The translations under genes were made by a program, and so were the position numbers. The notes beneath the pieces are model-generated. The model was not told the origin of the DNA. It did no database searches and was given only the letters and a program-made list of their open reading frames with translations. Below, piece by piece: positions 15,059-22,551 of a DNA stretch of 22,596 nt; the first letter of the stretch is position 1; each line of letters begins with the position of its first letter. This DNA is from JACRPI01 sp964385055 (GTDB lineage: Archaea; Nanobdellota; Nanobdellia; Woesearchaeales; DSVV01), in contig CAYLMH010000022.1 in assembly GCA_964385055.1 (NCBI GenBank), forward strand, positions 1 through 22,596, in the 5' to 3' direction.

Positions 15059-17047
15059 ATGGCAACAAGTACAGACATCGTTCTCGGAAGTGGAGATGCC
15101 GAAGAAACAAAAGCAACAGCGAAAACGCTTGATCAAGAAACAATCTACGAAGAACTTGCAGAAAAGATAAAAGAATACAATAATAAAGCGCAGCTTCGCC
15201 TGATCAAAAAAGCGCTCACCGTGGCGTTTGACGCGCATAAAACACAGACAAGAGAAAACGGAGAACCGTATATTACGCATCCGATAGAAGTCGCGCGAAT
15301 TCTTATTTCGCTTAAAGCAGATTCCGCGACAATTTGCGCAGCGCTCTTGCACGATGTTGTGGAAGACACGCCAGTCAAGCTCTCGCAGATCAAAGAAGAT
15401 TTTGGAGAAGAAATCGCGATGCTTGTTGAAGGAGTCACAAAAATTGGCGCGATTCATTTTGATTCAAAAGAGGATTATACTGCGGAAAACATCCGAAAAG
15501 TACTCCTCGCAACAACAAAAGACATTCGTGTTATTCTCATCAAACTTGCGGACCGTCTTCACAATATGCGTACATTAAAATGGTGCAATCCAGAGAAACA
15601 AAAACGAATTTCTGAGGAGACATTGCATATCTACGCGCCAATTGGACACAAGCTGGGAATTTTTAGATTAAAAGGAGAACTCGAAGATCTCTGTCTGCGA
15701 TATCTCAATCCTGAAGTATACAAGTTTTTGTCGCAAAAGATATCCTCAAAACGAACAGAAAGGGAAAAAGCAACTGCGAAGATTATAGAAGATGTCCAGA
15801 AGTCATTAAATGAAAAACAAGTAGCGGGAAAAGTCTACGGACGAGCAAAATATTTTTACAGCATCTATAAAAAAATGCAGAAAAAGAAACTGGATTTCGA
15901 TCAAGTGTATGATCTAATCGCGCTGCGAGTGGTCACAAAATCTATTCCTGATTGTTACGCTGCGCTCGGTGTTGTGCATGATCTCTGGAAACCTGTGCCG
16001 CATCGCTTTAAAGATTATATTTCTGTTCCAAAATCAAATGGGTATCAAAGTTTGCACACGACAGTGATGAGCAGTTATGGAAAAATTATCGAAGTGCAAA
16101 TTCGTACAGAGCAGATGCAGAATGAAGCAGAAGAAGGAATCGCTGCGCACTGGCGATATACAGGAAACGAGCGCGATAAAATTTTTGACAAGAGAATCGC
16201 ATGGCTGAAGCAGATTCTCGACTGGAAAATGCAGTCTGATGACGCGAAGGATTTTGTGGAAACACTCAAAGTTGATCTTTTTGAAGATGAAATTGTGGTC
16301 TTTACGCCAAAAGGAGATCCTATCTCGCTTCCTGTAAAAGCAACGCCTGTAGATTTTGCGTACATGGTGCATAGTAATGTCGGCGATCATTGCACGCAGG
16401 CAAAAGTCAATGGCAAAATTGTGCCGCTGGATTATCACCTGAAATCTGGAGAAGTCATAGAAATTGTGACGAGAAAAAACGCAGAACCATCACGCCAGTG
16501 GTTAAAATTTGTCGCGACGCAAAAAGCAAAATCAAAAATACGAAGTTGTCTAAAAATAGAAGCAGAAGATGATCCAAAGAAGGGAATGCGACAGGAAGAA
16601 GAAATAAGCGAAGCGACACTGGTCAAATTTATTCGCATAGACGGAAAACCAGCGCCAGTAAAAATCTCCAAATGCTGCAGCCCGCATAGAAGTGATCCTA
16701 TTCGAGGTTTCCTGACAAAAGACAAAAAAATTACCATTCATAAAAAAGAATGCGCGAATATTTACTCGCTAGATGTCACAAAAGAGCTTCCTGTTTCCTG
16801 GACGCAGGAAGAAACAATGCAGCAGGCAACATTGATGATTGTCGTGCATGACAGGGTTGGACTTCTCGCGGATGTCATGAACCTTATGGCATCCATGAAA
16901 ATCAATATCATTTCCATTCATACCAAAAACAAGAAAGATAATGTTATTATTAAGCTCAAAATTCATGTCCCTGATGAAGCGCAAATAAAAGATCTGAAAG
17001 ACGCGGTCAAAAAGATTAAAGCGGTTCTTGATGTGAAGGTAAATTGA
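15059..17047 (+). CDS. rel: bifunctional Rel/SpoT-type (p)ppGpp synthetase/hydrolase
   Basis: A 662-residue full-length RelA/SpoT homologue. The HD hydrolase domain (about 45-200) keeps H74, HDVVEDT (H98, D99, E102, D103) and KLADRLHNM (D165, N169). The synthetase domain (about 255-370) keeps RFKD (316-319), GYQSLH (328-333), EVQIRT (345-350) and AAHW (362-365). The RxKD signature marks bifunctional enzymes, whereas monofunctional RelA has ExDD. A TGS domain (about 404-470), a conserved Cys-Cys segment (KCCSP, 538-542, with H561 and C565) and an ACT domain (590-660) complete the regulatory half. It makes and degrades the alarmone ppGpp. Such enzymes are rare in archaea, so transfer from bacteria is likely; alanine GCG codons appear more frequent here than in most neighbours. 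It is monocistronic with its own TATA box. Confidence 0.94.
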   Translation: MATSTDIVLGSGDAEETKATAKTLDQETIYEELAEKIKEYNNKAQLRLIKKALTVAFDAHKTQTRENGEPYITHPIEVARILISLKADSATICAALLHDVVEDTPVKLSQIKEDFGEEIAMLVEGVTKIGAIHFDSKEDYTAENIRKVLLATTKDIRVILIKLADRLHNMRTLKWCNPEKQKRISEETLHIYAPIGHKLGIFRLKGELEDLCLRYLNPEVYKFLSQKISSKRTEREKATAKIIEDVQKSLNEKQVAGKVYGRAKYFYSIYKKMQKKKLDFDQVYDLIALRVVTKSIPDCYAALGVVHDLWKPVPHRFKDYISVPKSNGYQSLHTTVMSSYGKIIEVQIRTEQMQNEAEEGIAAHWRYTGNERDKIFDKRIAWLKQILDWKMQSDDAKDFVETLKVDLFEDEIVVFTPKGDPISLPVKATPVDFAYMVHSNVGDHCTQAKVNGKIVPLDYHLKSGEVIEIVTRKNAEPSRQWLKFVATQKAKSKIRSCLKIEAEDDPKKGMRQEEEISEATLVKFIRIDGKPAPVKISKCCSPHRSDPIRGFLTKDKKITIHKKECANIYSLDVTKELPVSWTQEETMQQATLMIVVHDRVGLLADVMNLMASMKINIISIHTKNKKDNVIIKLKIHVPDEAQIKDLKDAVKKIKAVLDVKVN

Positions 17048-17140
17048 GTTCATAATTATTCGCCAAAGATTCTTTTTACAAGTAGAACCAAGTTCTATAG
17101 CCATTAAAGAAGAAAACACGCACCCGTAAAGCAAAACTGC

Positions 17141-17198
17141 CAGGGGGACCCAAAGCACCACGTCTTTTTTTGACGTGGTACTTTGGGGTATTTTTTTA
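17141..17198 (+). repeat. REP-like hairpin repeat, copy C, doubling as a terminator
   Basis: The same CAGGGGGA head (17141-17148) is followed by a longer hairpin: 7 bp, one C-A mismatch and 8 bp (arms 17149-17164 and 17072-type partner at 17172-17187) around a seven-T loop, then GGTA and seven T. The base pairs differ from copies A and B, yet the CCCA/TGGG base of the stem is kept. About 95 bases after the rel stop, with the trailing T-run, it could end the rel transcript. Confidence 0.7.
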
Positions 17199-17292
17199 TT
17201 AGAAAAGGCAAGTAAAACAAAGAAATAGGACCAGAAAGGGCAAAGAATAATAATCCGGATTAACCACCAAATCATGACAAAAAAATAGAAAC

Positions 17293-17302
17293 ATTTATAA
17301 AT
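17293..17302 (+). promoter_or_regulatory. TATA box of the GH18-M23/SLT operon
   Basis: ATTTATAAAT, with transcription expected near 17324, about ten bases before the TTG start codon at 17335. Confidence 0.6.
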
Positions 17303-17334
17303 CGACTTCTTTTGCTACCGATTAGTGAAGAAAT

Positions 17335-19623
17335 TTGACAAATCGTAAAAAAATAGAGAGTGCTCCGAAGAAACGACCCACATGGCGCGATCATGCAGTC
17401 AGCGCAAGGAAAGTGATAAGCAGCGCTATACTAAGAGGATATGTCCGCGCAAGAAACGCAACTGTGGCGTCTGCTATACCAAGAATTGAACGAGCAGAGA
17501 GGTATATTTCTGAAAAAGCAGACAATGCAACAACAAGTATATATGAAAGTCTCGCAGCGCGGGAAAAAAGACTTTGCGAAAAACGAGTTCCACGCTTCTA
17601 CAGAAATCATAGACAAACACTTGACGCGTTAGTGATTGGAACAGCGGCAGCAGTGGGCGGGGCAGAAGCGAGCGCGCAAGTACTTGATACCGCATTAGTG
17701 ACAGGCGGTGTTGCAGCAGGATCTGCAATCGCATATGGAACAGTCATCGGAAAGATTGGTGAATACGTCAATAACAAGTTTGGGTACAAAGCAGCTGCAG
17801 CAGTATATAGCACAGGCGCAGTTGGAGCAGTCCTCGGATTGCATAAACTTCTTCACCTAGAAGAAGAAGTTGTTTCAAAAGATTTCGCCATAGATACACT
17901 TCACAGACTCCCTGATTATGGAATGTTTGGACTCGCACTTGGCGCAGCGTATTATATCGGGAAAAAACTTCTCAATGCAACAGCAGTCCAAACAAAAAAC
18001 AGGGAGAAAGAAAAAAAAGACACAGAGAAAAAAGCGTTTTTCAAAAGAACAGGAAGAACAGCGATGACAGTCGCAGGACTCAGCTATATCGTAGGGCATG
18101 GAATTTATTGTGCATATAACTGCCTTCCAAAAGAATATCCAACAGATGCTGCACGACATGATGACATAGGAATGCAAATTATCGTCAGTAAAGATGAGGA
18201 CAAAAACGGAAAGATAGACGATGGAGAAATGATGACGATTGATGTCAAAGCAACGTTAGCTGGAAATTACAAAGGAAAAGATCTCACTGTTCGATATTTC
18301 ATGCTGCCATCAAGTGAAGCGCAACCAAACGTCCCAAAAACAGGTGCAAAGAACTTTTACGATGATCTCGTCTATCTGGGAGAAAGAAGCGACCTTCACA
18401 TAGACAACGTCGGAAAAGCAGTTATTTCAGGAATTTTCGAATATGACGCTGGAATTGAAAGCGCGTTTATTCCAGACACCGCGATGATCAATCCGCTTGC
18501 GGGAAAAGATGCTGAGAAAGTTGGGACAAATTTCAAATTTCTCGTTGAAGTATGGAATGGAGACAAGAAAATAGATCACAAATGGTTTGGAAATGAAAAA
18601 GGAAACGAATACGTCTTCGCATTTGAATCCGCGAAAGAGAAGGAAGATGCACCACCGCTTCCACCACCGATCCGTGTAGTAGGGGACGGGTCAAAAAATG
18701 TCTTCATGTACAATCAAGCACTAGGGAGCGGAAAGATGGAAGAAGAAGCTCTTGCGGTCATCGACTACTGGCATCCGCACACCTACGAATTTGTCGCGGA
18801 CAATAAAACAACACTGCTGCTCAAACAGCGCTGTTCTGAAAAACTTGAAGAGAAAATTATTGCAAAAGCGCATGGACGCGGTGTGAAAGTATTGCCGATG
18901 GTCAGCGCGTTCACAAAACCAGTAGTGCAAAGAATTTTGGATAATCCTTCCACTGCTGCGGATCGTATCGCAGATGCCATTAAAGAAGAAAGATATGATG
19001 GCGTTGCAGTGGATTTAGAAACAATTTCCTTAGGAAGTGAAAGTAGTGCTGCGTATGTAGAATTTATGAGACGTTTGCGTCAAGAACTTCCTGCTGGCCA
19101 ATATGAAATAGCGGTTGCAGTAAGTCCACGATTTGAAGGCAGTGAAAAAGCAGGCTACAGGCATCACGGGTTTTATGATTACCAAGGTCTTGCGAAGTAT
19201 GCGGATTTTATTCACATTATGGCATACGATTTCCACAAAGGAAGACGAGGAGCGTCTCCTGTATTACCCAATGACAAAATAGATGATATTATCGCGTATG
19301 CGCAAACGCGCATTGAAAATGATCAGATTGTTTTTCTCATGCCCCTTTACGGGTACGTCTGGACAAAGGCAGGAAGTGCAGTGGGAACGATCAGCGCGCA
19401 AAACAATCAGAGATACATTGATGCTGCAAAATCAACAGGATATTCTAATGGAGAACTCCGTATAGAAACAGCAGATAGAACAGCATACTTACAAGATTCA
19501 AAAGTGTTTGAAGACAGATTAAAATTACTTGAAAGTCTTAACGTCAACAATGTTGGTGGCTGGCGACAGACACACGGGACAAAAGGAATTTACAGTGAGT
19601 TTGGGGAATGGAAACAACAATAA
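17335..19623 (+). CDS. polytopic membrane protein with exported GH18 (SleL/YaaH-like) glycosidase domain
   Basis: A 762-residue protein. A basic N-terminus (1-95) is followed by several hydrophobic segments (about 96-265), then an exported region: an EF-hand-like loop (D287, D289, N291, G292, I294, D295, E298) in a beta-rich domain (about 278-432), a proline linker (440-445) and a GH18 barrel (about 452-762). The GH18 signature is YDGVAVDLE with D555, D560 and catalytic Glu562. IHIMAYDFH (626-634) and VFLMPLYGYVW (666-676) resemble spore cortex-lytic N-acetylglucosaminidases of the SleL/YaaH group more than classical chitinases. The likely substrate is a GlcNAc-containing polymer such as peptidoglycan. 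The start is TTG; no in-frame ATG exists before residue 197, and the frame is closed by a TGA at 17326. The next gene starts one base after its stop. Confidence 0.87.
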   Translation: MTNRKKIESAPKKRPTWRDHAVSARKVISSAILRGYVRARNATVASAIPRIERAERYISEKADNATTSIYESLAAREKRLCEKRVPRFYRNHRQTLDALVIGTAAAVGGAEASAQVLDTALVTGGVAAGSAIAYGTVIGKIGEYVNNKFGYKAAAAVYSTGAVGAVLGLHKLLHLEEEVVSKDFAIDTLHRLPDYGMFGLALGAAYYIGKKLLNATAVQTKNREKEKKDTEKKAFFKRTGRTAMTVAGLSYIVGHGIYCAYNCLPKEYPTDAARHDDIGMQIIVSKDEDKNGKIDDGEMMTIDVKATLAGNYKGKDLTVRYFMLPSSEAQPNVPKTGAKNFYDDLVYLGERSDLHIDNVGKAVISGIFEYDAGIESAFIPDTAMINPLAGKDAEKVGTNFKFLVEVWNGDKKIDHKWFGNEKGNEYVFAFESAKEKEDAPPLPPPIRVVGDGSKNVFMYNQALGSGKMEEEALAVIDYWHPHTYEFVADNKTTLLLKQRCSEKLEEKIIAKAHGRGVKVLPMVSAFTKPVVQRILDNPSTAADRIADAIKEERYDGVAVDLETISLGSESSAAYVEFMRRLRQELPAGQYEIAVAVSPRFEGSEKAGYRHHGFYDYQGLAKYADFIHIMAYDFHKGRRGASPVLPNDKIDDIIAYAQTRIENDQIVFLMPLYGYVWTKAGSAVGTISAQNNQRYIDAAKSTGYSNGELRIETADRTAYLQDSKVFEDRLKLLESLNVNNVGGWRQTHGTKGIYSEFGEWKQQ

Positions 19624-19624
19624 A

Positions 19625-21391
19625 ATGGCACGAAGAAAAATAAGAGAAGAAAAACCAAGACAAGAACTGAGCGACCTTATTCATGGAAATTGGGAAGCGC
19701 TGCATCACACTATTGGATCTCTGCTTCCTGCAACAATGTATGCATTGAGTCTTAAAGCGATGGAAACAGCAAATCCAGAACTTTCAGGAGCAGAAGCAGT
19801 TGCAGCAGGATTAGCAGGAAGTTTTGCGATTCGCTATGCAGATACATTTGTGAATTTTTTGCTTCCTGAAATGCAAAGAGAAAGTTACATAAGAAAAAAT
19901 CAGCGAGAAATAGTGAAAACAGTTGCGCGAGCAACAACCGCGGTAGTTGCGGGAACTTTCCTCTCGTATGTCACAGATGCGCCTTTTCTCTATACAGCAG
20001 CATTGTCCATTGCTTCTTTTATGACCGGAAAAACAGCAGCAAGAAAAATGCCAGAAATGAAATATAGTATGACAATTCCAACAGGAACACTTCTTCTTGG
20101 AAGCTGTCTGCATCTCAGTTTATCAGGAGTTGCAAGCACAGCAACAATGGTAAAAGAAAATGTTATTGAACAAAGAGATGAAACAACGCGTGTTGAACAA
20201 GCGCAAGAACCACAGATTGAATATACTGCAAAACCACCTTTTACAACGTGGCCTGTTGAATCTGATTGGAAGCAAGTCAATTCTTGTTTTGGCTATAGAA
20301 GTTCTGGCAGAAGAACGTCAGTTATATCAGCGCATCACAAGGGAATTGATATACAAGCGTCATGGCATACGCCTGTTCTCAGTGTTGGAAATGGTACTGT
20401 TGTAGATGTTCATCAGAAAGGAGGCATAGTCCAAATAGATCATGGAGAAGGAATATTCACAGAATATGGACATTTAGATGTTATTTATGTTAAACCAGGA
20501 AATCAACTTCTCACTGGAGAAAGAATAGGACTGTCAGGAGGGCGCGCTGATGGAAAGAATGGACGCTCCACAGGACCGCATCTCCACTTTATGATCATTG
20601 ATGAAGGTGTTTCTCCATACCTTCAAGATACGACAGGGAATGCTGCTGTCCTCAAAGGAAAAGTAAATCCGCTCTGCTATATGGATGAAGACATCGGATT
20701 CAAAGTCGCAAAAGAATCTGGCTGCAACACGCAAGGCGGTAAAAACAAGTATTGCGGATTGTACAAAAGCCCACTTGAACTTGTCATAGATATTGAGCAA
20801 AAGTATGGAGAAATAGTGAGAGCGTATGTTGATCCCGCAAAGATGGATCCTGGAATGATTTATGCACTTATTGCGCAGGAATCACGAGGAGTTCTTGATG
20901 CGGGGTCAAAACAAGGAGCATATGGACCCATGCAATTTATCCCCCCTACTGCAGTAGCATATGGTCTTTGCGATAATGAGAAGTGCAAAGGAAGAGACGA
21001 TCGAGCAGATCCAAACAAAAGTATTGCTGCGGGAGTGGCATATTACGAAAGAATTCAGGAACAGTTCAAAGACTATACTGAGAAAGATATTTTCACAATT
21101 GCTGCGTACAACGCAGGAAGTGAACTTATCCGAAGAGCAATTGAAAAAACAGAATGGTCTGATCCAACATGGGATCAGGTTGCTGTCATGATTACGCAAG
21201 ATCTTATCGCAGATGTATACGGAACAAAAAACGGAATGAAAAGTATAGATGCTAGAGAAAAGAAAGCACTGGAAATCAAAAATCATGTCAGCAATGTCAA
21301 AGGATATTATTCATTCTATCTTTCAATAAGAGAGCAGAACAGAAGTGAGATAACTGAAGACACAGATACAGTAAGAATAAAAGATCAATAA
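19625..21391 (+). CDS. polytopic membrane protein with M23 endopeptidase and lytic transglycosylase domains
   Basis: A 588-residue two-headed murein hydrolase. The N-terminal third has several hydrophobic segments (about 30-50, 57-80, 103-135, 150-172). Then comes a LytM/M23 domain (about 217-330) with complete zinc and catalytic residues: HHKGIDI (H238, D242), YGHLD (H283) and PHLHF (H319, H321). A C-terminal SLT domain (about 395-530) has AQES with catalytic Glu419, GAYGPMQFIPPTA (431-443) and AAYNAG (493-498). M23 enzymes cut peptide cross-bridges, SLT enzymes the glycan chain. I chose the ATG at 19625, one base after the GH18 stop, rather than in-frame codons within that gene. Four cysteines (351, 367, 377, 449) may form disulfides. 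With the GH18 enzyme it could attack both parts of a bacterial wall. Confidence 0.9.
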   Translation: MARRKIREEKPRQELSDLIHGNWEALHHTIGSLLPATMYALSLKAMETANPELSGAEAVAAGLAGSFAIRYADTFVNFLLPEMQRESYIRKNQREIVKTVARATTAVVAGTFLSYVTDAPFLYTAALSIASFMTGKTAARKMPEMKYSMTIPTGTLLLGSCLHLSLSGVASTATMVKENVIEQRDETTRVEQAQEPQIEYTAKPPFTTWPVESDWKQVNSCFGYRSSGRRTSVISAHHKGIDIQASWHTPVLSVGNGTVVDVHQKGGIVQIDHGEGIFTEYGHLDVIYVKPGNQLLTGERIGLSGGRADGKNGRSTGPHLHFMIIDEGVSPYLQDTTGNAAVLKGKVNPLCYMDEDIGFKVAKESGCNTQGGKNKYCGLYKSPLELVIDIEQKYGEIVRAYVDPAKMDPGMIYALIAQESRGVLDAGSKQGAYGPMQFIPPTAVAYGLCDNEKCKGRDDRADPNKSIAAGVAYYERIQEQFKDYTEKDIFTIAAYNAGSELIRRAIEKTEWSDPTWDQVAVMITQDLIADVYGTKNGMKSIDAREKKALEIKNHVSNVKGYYSFYLSIREQNRSEITEDTDTVRIKDQ

Positions 21392-21411
21392 AAAAAAAGA
21401 ATAAAAAATTA
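21389..21411 (-). terminator. oligo-T terminator after the acidic coiled-coil gene
   Basis: On the minus strand two T-runs (six and nine T) follow the stop at 21425 within about 35 bases, a standard archaeal termination signal. It overlaps the end of the convergent M23-SLT gene. Confidence 0.5.
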
Positions 21412-21424
21412 TCGGAGTTCAGAT

Positions 21425-22147
21425 TTAAGGATCACAGCCATCTGGTGTTCCGTCACCGTCTGTGTCTTCTGTGTCGTCGTATCCTTCACAAACATCATCT
21501 TCATCGGAAACACCGTCGCCATCGGAATCTTCTTCCTCATCTTCTATTTCGTCTTCTTCATCTTCAGCGTCGTTTTCTGCTTCATTGATTTCATCCTGAA
21601 GATCTTCTGCTTGTTCCTCAAGGAAGTCTAATCGATCCTGAAGAGAATCTGCTTCTGAACCTTCGACATCATAAAGGAGATTGTACCATCTGCTGATTGC
21701 GGAAAGCTCATCTTGGACTTCATCTTCGAGGTCGTCAAGATCATCAAGAACATCGTCAATGTCGCTTTCATCATCCGCGTCGTCAATGTCATCTTCAACA
21801 TCATTTAATTCTGATTGAATATCATCGAGTGCGTCATCAATTTCGTCAATTGCATTTTCCGCGCTTTCGAGAAGCTGTTGATCAGAACTGCTTAAAGTGT
21901 CATCTTCTTCCTCAGAATCTTCATCATCTGAAGTTCCAAAGATAAACGTTTGCGTTCCTGTCACTGGCGCAGGATAAGCAAAAGAATATCCTGTAGGAGC
22001 ATCATTTCGTGATGGCTGTTCTACAGTTGTGTCTGCTGTGCTATCTGTTTCTCCCATAAAGGTGAGAGCGAACAAGAGCGCGCCAAAGCAGAGAATCGTT
22101 GTCACTAACAACACTGCAATCATTGCTAAAGGTACTCGTTTTCCCAT
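21425..22147 (-). CDS. membrane-anchored acidic coiled-coil protein with C-terminal calcium-binding (TSP3-like) repeats
   Basis: A 240-residue surface protein with a signal/anchor helix (about 7-30), a Ser/Thr-rich linker (33-70), a strongly acidic region predicted to be coiled coil (about 85-205) and a C-terminal segment (207-240) of thrombospondin type 3-like Asp-rich repeats: DSDGDGVSDEDD and DTDGDGTPDGCD with Cys220 and Cys238. Such repeats bind calcium and often stiffen or dimerise surface proteins. The extreme acidity gives simple-sequence gat/tca-rich DNA. The TATA box at 22170-22179 is about 27 bases before the ATG, predicting a leaderless mRNA. It is convergent with the M23-SLT gene. 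The role is unknown; a stalk or spacer on the cell surface is plausible. Confidence 0.75.
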   Translation of the reverse strand: MGKRVPLAMIAVLLVTTILCFGALLFALTFMGETDSTADTTVEQPSRNDAPTGYSFAYPAPVTGTQTFIFGTSDDEDSEEEDDTLSSSDQQLLESAENAIDEIDDALDDIQSELNDVEDDIDDADDESDIDDVLDDLDDLEDEVQDELSAISRWYNLLYDVEGSEADSLQDRLDFLEEQAEDLQDEINEAENDAEDEEDEIEDEEEDSDGDGVSDEDDVCEGYDDTEDTDGDGTPDGCDP

Positions 22148-22169
22148 AGTTTGAGGGTAATGAAGCAGG

Positions 22170-22179
22170 ATTTATAAAA
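22170..22179 (-). promoter_or_regulatory. TATA box of the acidic coiled-coil gene
   Basis: TTTTATAAAT-like box on the minus strand, about 27 bases before the ATG at 22147. Confidence 0.6.
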
Positions 22180-22234
22180 GTAGTGTCCATACAAGATTTA
22201 GGGAAAAGTTTAAATTGAAGAAGAGAATAATAAA

Positions 22235-22355
22235 CGGCGAGGGCGGGATTTGAACCCGCGCGTGTCGTGTAACACAAAGGCTTACTCCAAAGCTCTTCAC
22301 ATCGCTGTGGAGAGCTCTTGAGGCCTTCTCCCTAACCAAGCTAGGAGACCTCGCC
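22235..22355 (-). tRNA. tRNA-Leu(CAA) with 34-base intron
   Basis: On the minus strand the parts are: acceptor stem GGCGAGG/CCTCGCC, discriminator G, D-arm (TCCT paired with GGGA region, GG at the loop), anticodon stem AAGGC/GCCTT, loop CTCAAGA with anticodon CAA, variable arm GTGT/ACAC, and T-arm GCGGG-TTCAAAT-CCCGC. The mature tRNA is 87 bases, a type II tRNA as leucine requires. The anticodon loop is interrupted after position 37 by an intron at 22283-22316, the canonical archaeal site cut by the splicing endonuclease at a bulge-helix-bulge. The 3' CCA is not encoded. The exact intron borders are inferred from the loop geometry. Confidence 0.93.
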
Positions 22356-22382
22356 AAAAGATTTATCTTTTCTTAGAACAAA

Positions 22383-22391
22383 CTTATTAAG
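22383..22391 (-). promoter_or_regulatory. TATA box of tRNA-Leu
   Basis: CTTAATAAG on the minus strand, centred about 32 bases upstream of the mature 5' end, which places transcription start about six bases before the tRNA. Confidence 0.5.
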
Positions 22392-22408
22392 AAACCTTTC
22401 GTCGAGTT

Positions 22409-22505
22409 TTCCGAAAATCCTTCGGATGATTCGTAAGATTTTCGGTTAAGCCGAATATGTTTCGGTATTTTTGTTTTTTCGTATGTTTTTTTCGAATATA
22501 CCGAA
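22409..22505. repeat. cluster of TTCGG/CCGAA pentamers with inverted repeats
   Basis: Six copies of TTCGG or its complement CCGAA occur within about 100 bases. They form small hairpins (TTCGG-TTAAG-CCGAA at 22441-22455) and an 8-bp inverted repeat, TTCGGTAT at 22461-22468 and ATACCGAA at 22498-22505. It lies between tRNA-Leu and the putative IS200/IS605 end. The function is unknown. Confidence 0.5.
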
Positions 22506-22551
22506 AGAATTTTTGTGTATAACACGGAAACGCCACTTACATTATGCTCGC

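Noticed and set aside
17250..17262. Short palindrome AATCCGGATT before the GH18 promoter
   Set aside because: Ten bases is too short to be notable and it has no second copy nearby.
19529..19624. Upstream in-frame start for the M23-SLT gene
   Set aside because: It lies within the GH18 reading frame, and the ATG at 19625 gives a compact 1-base junction.
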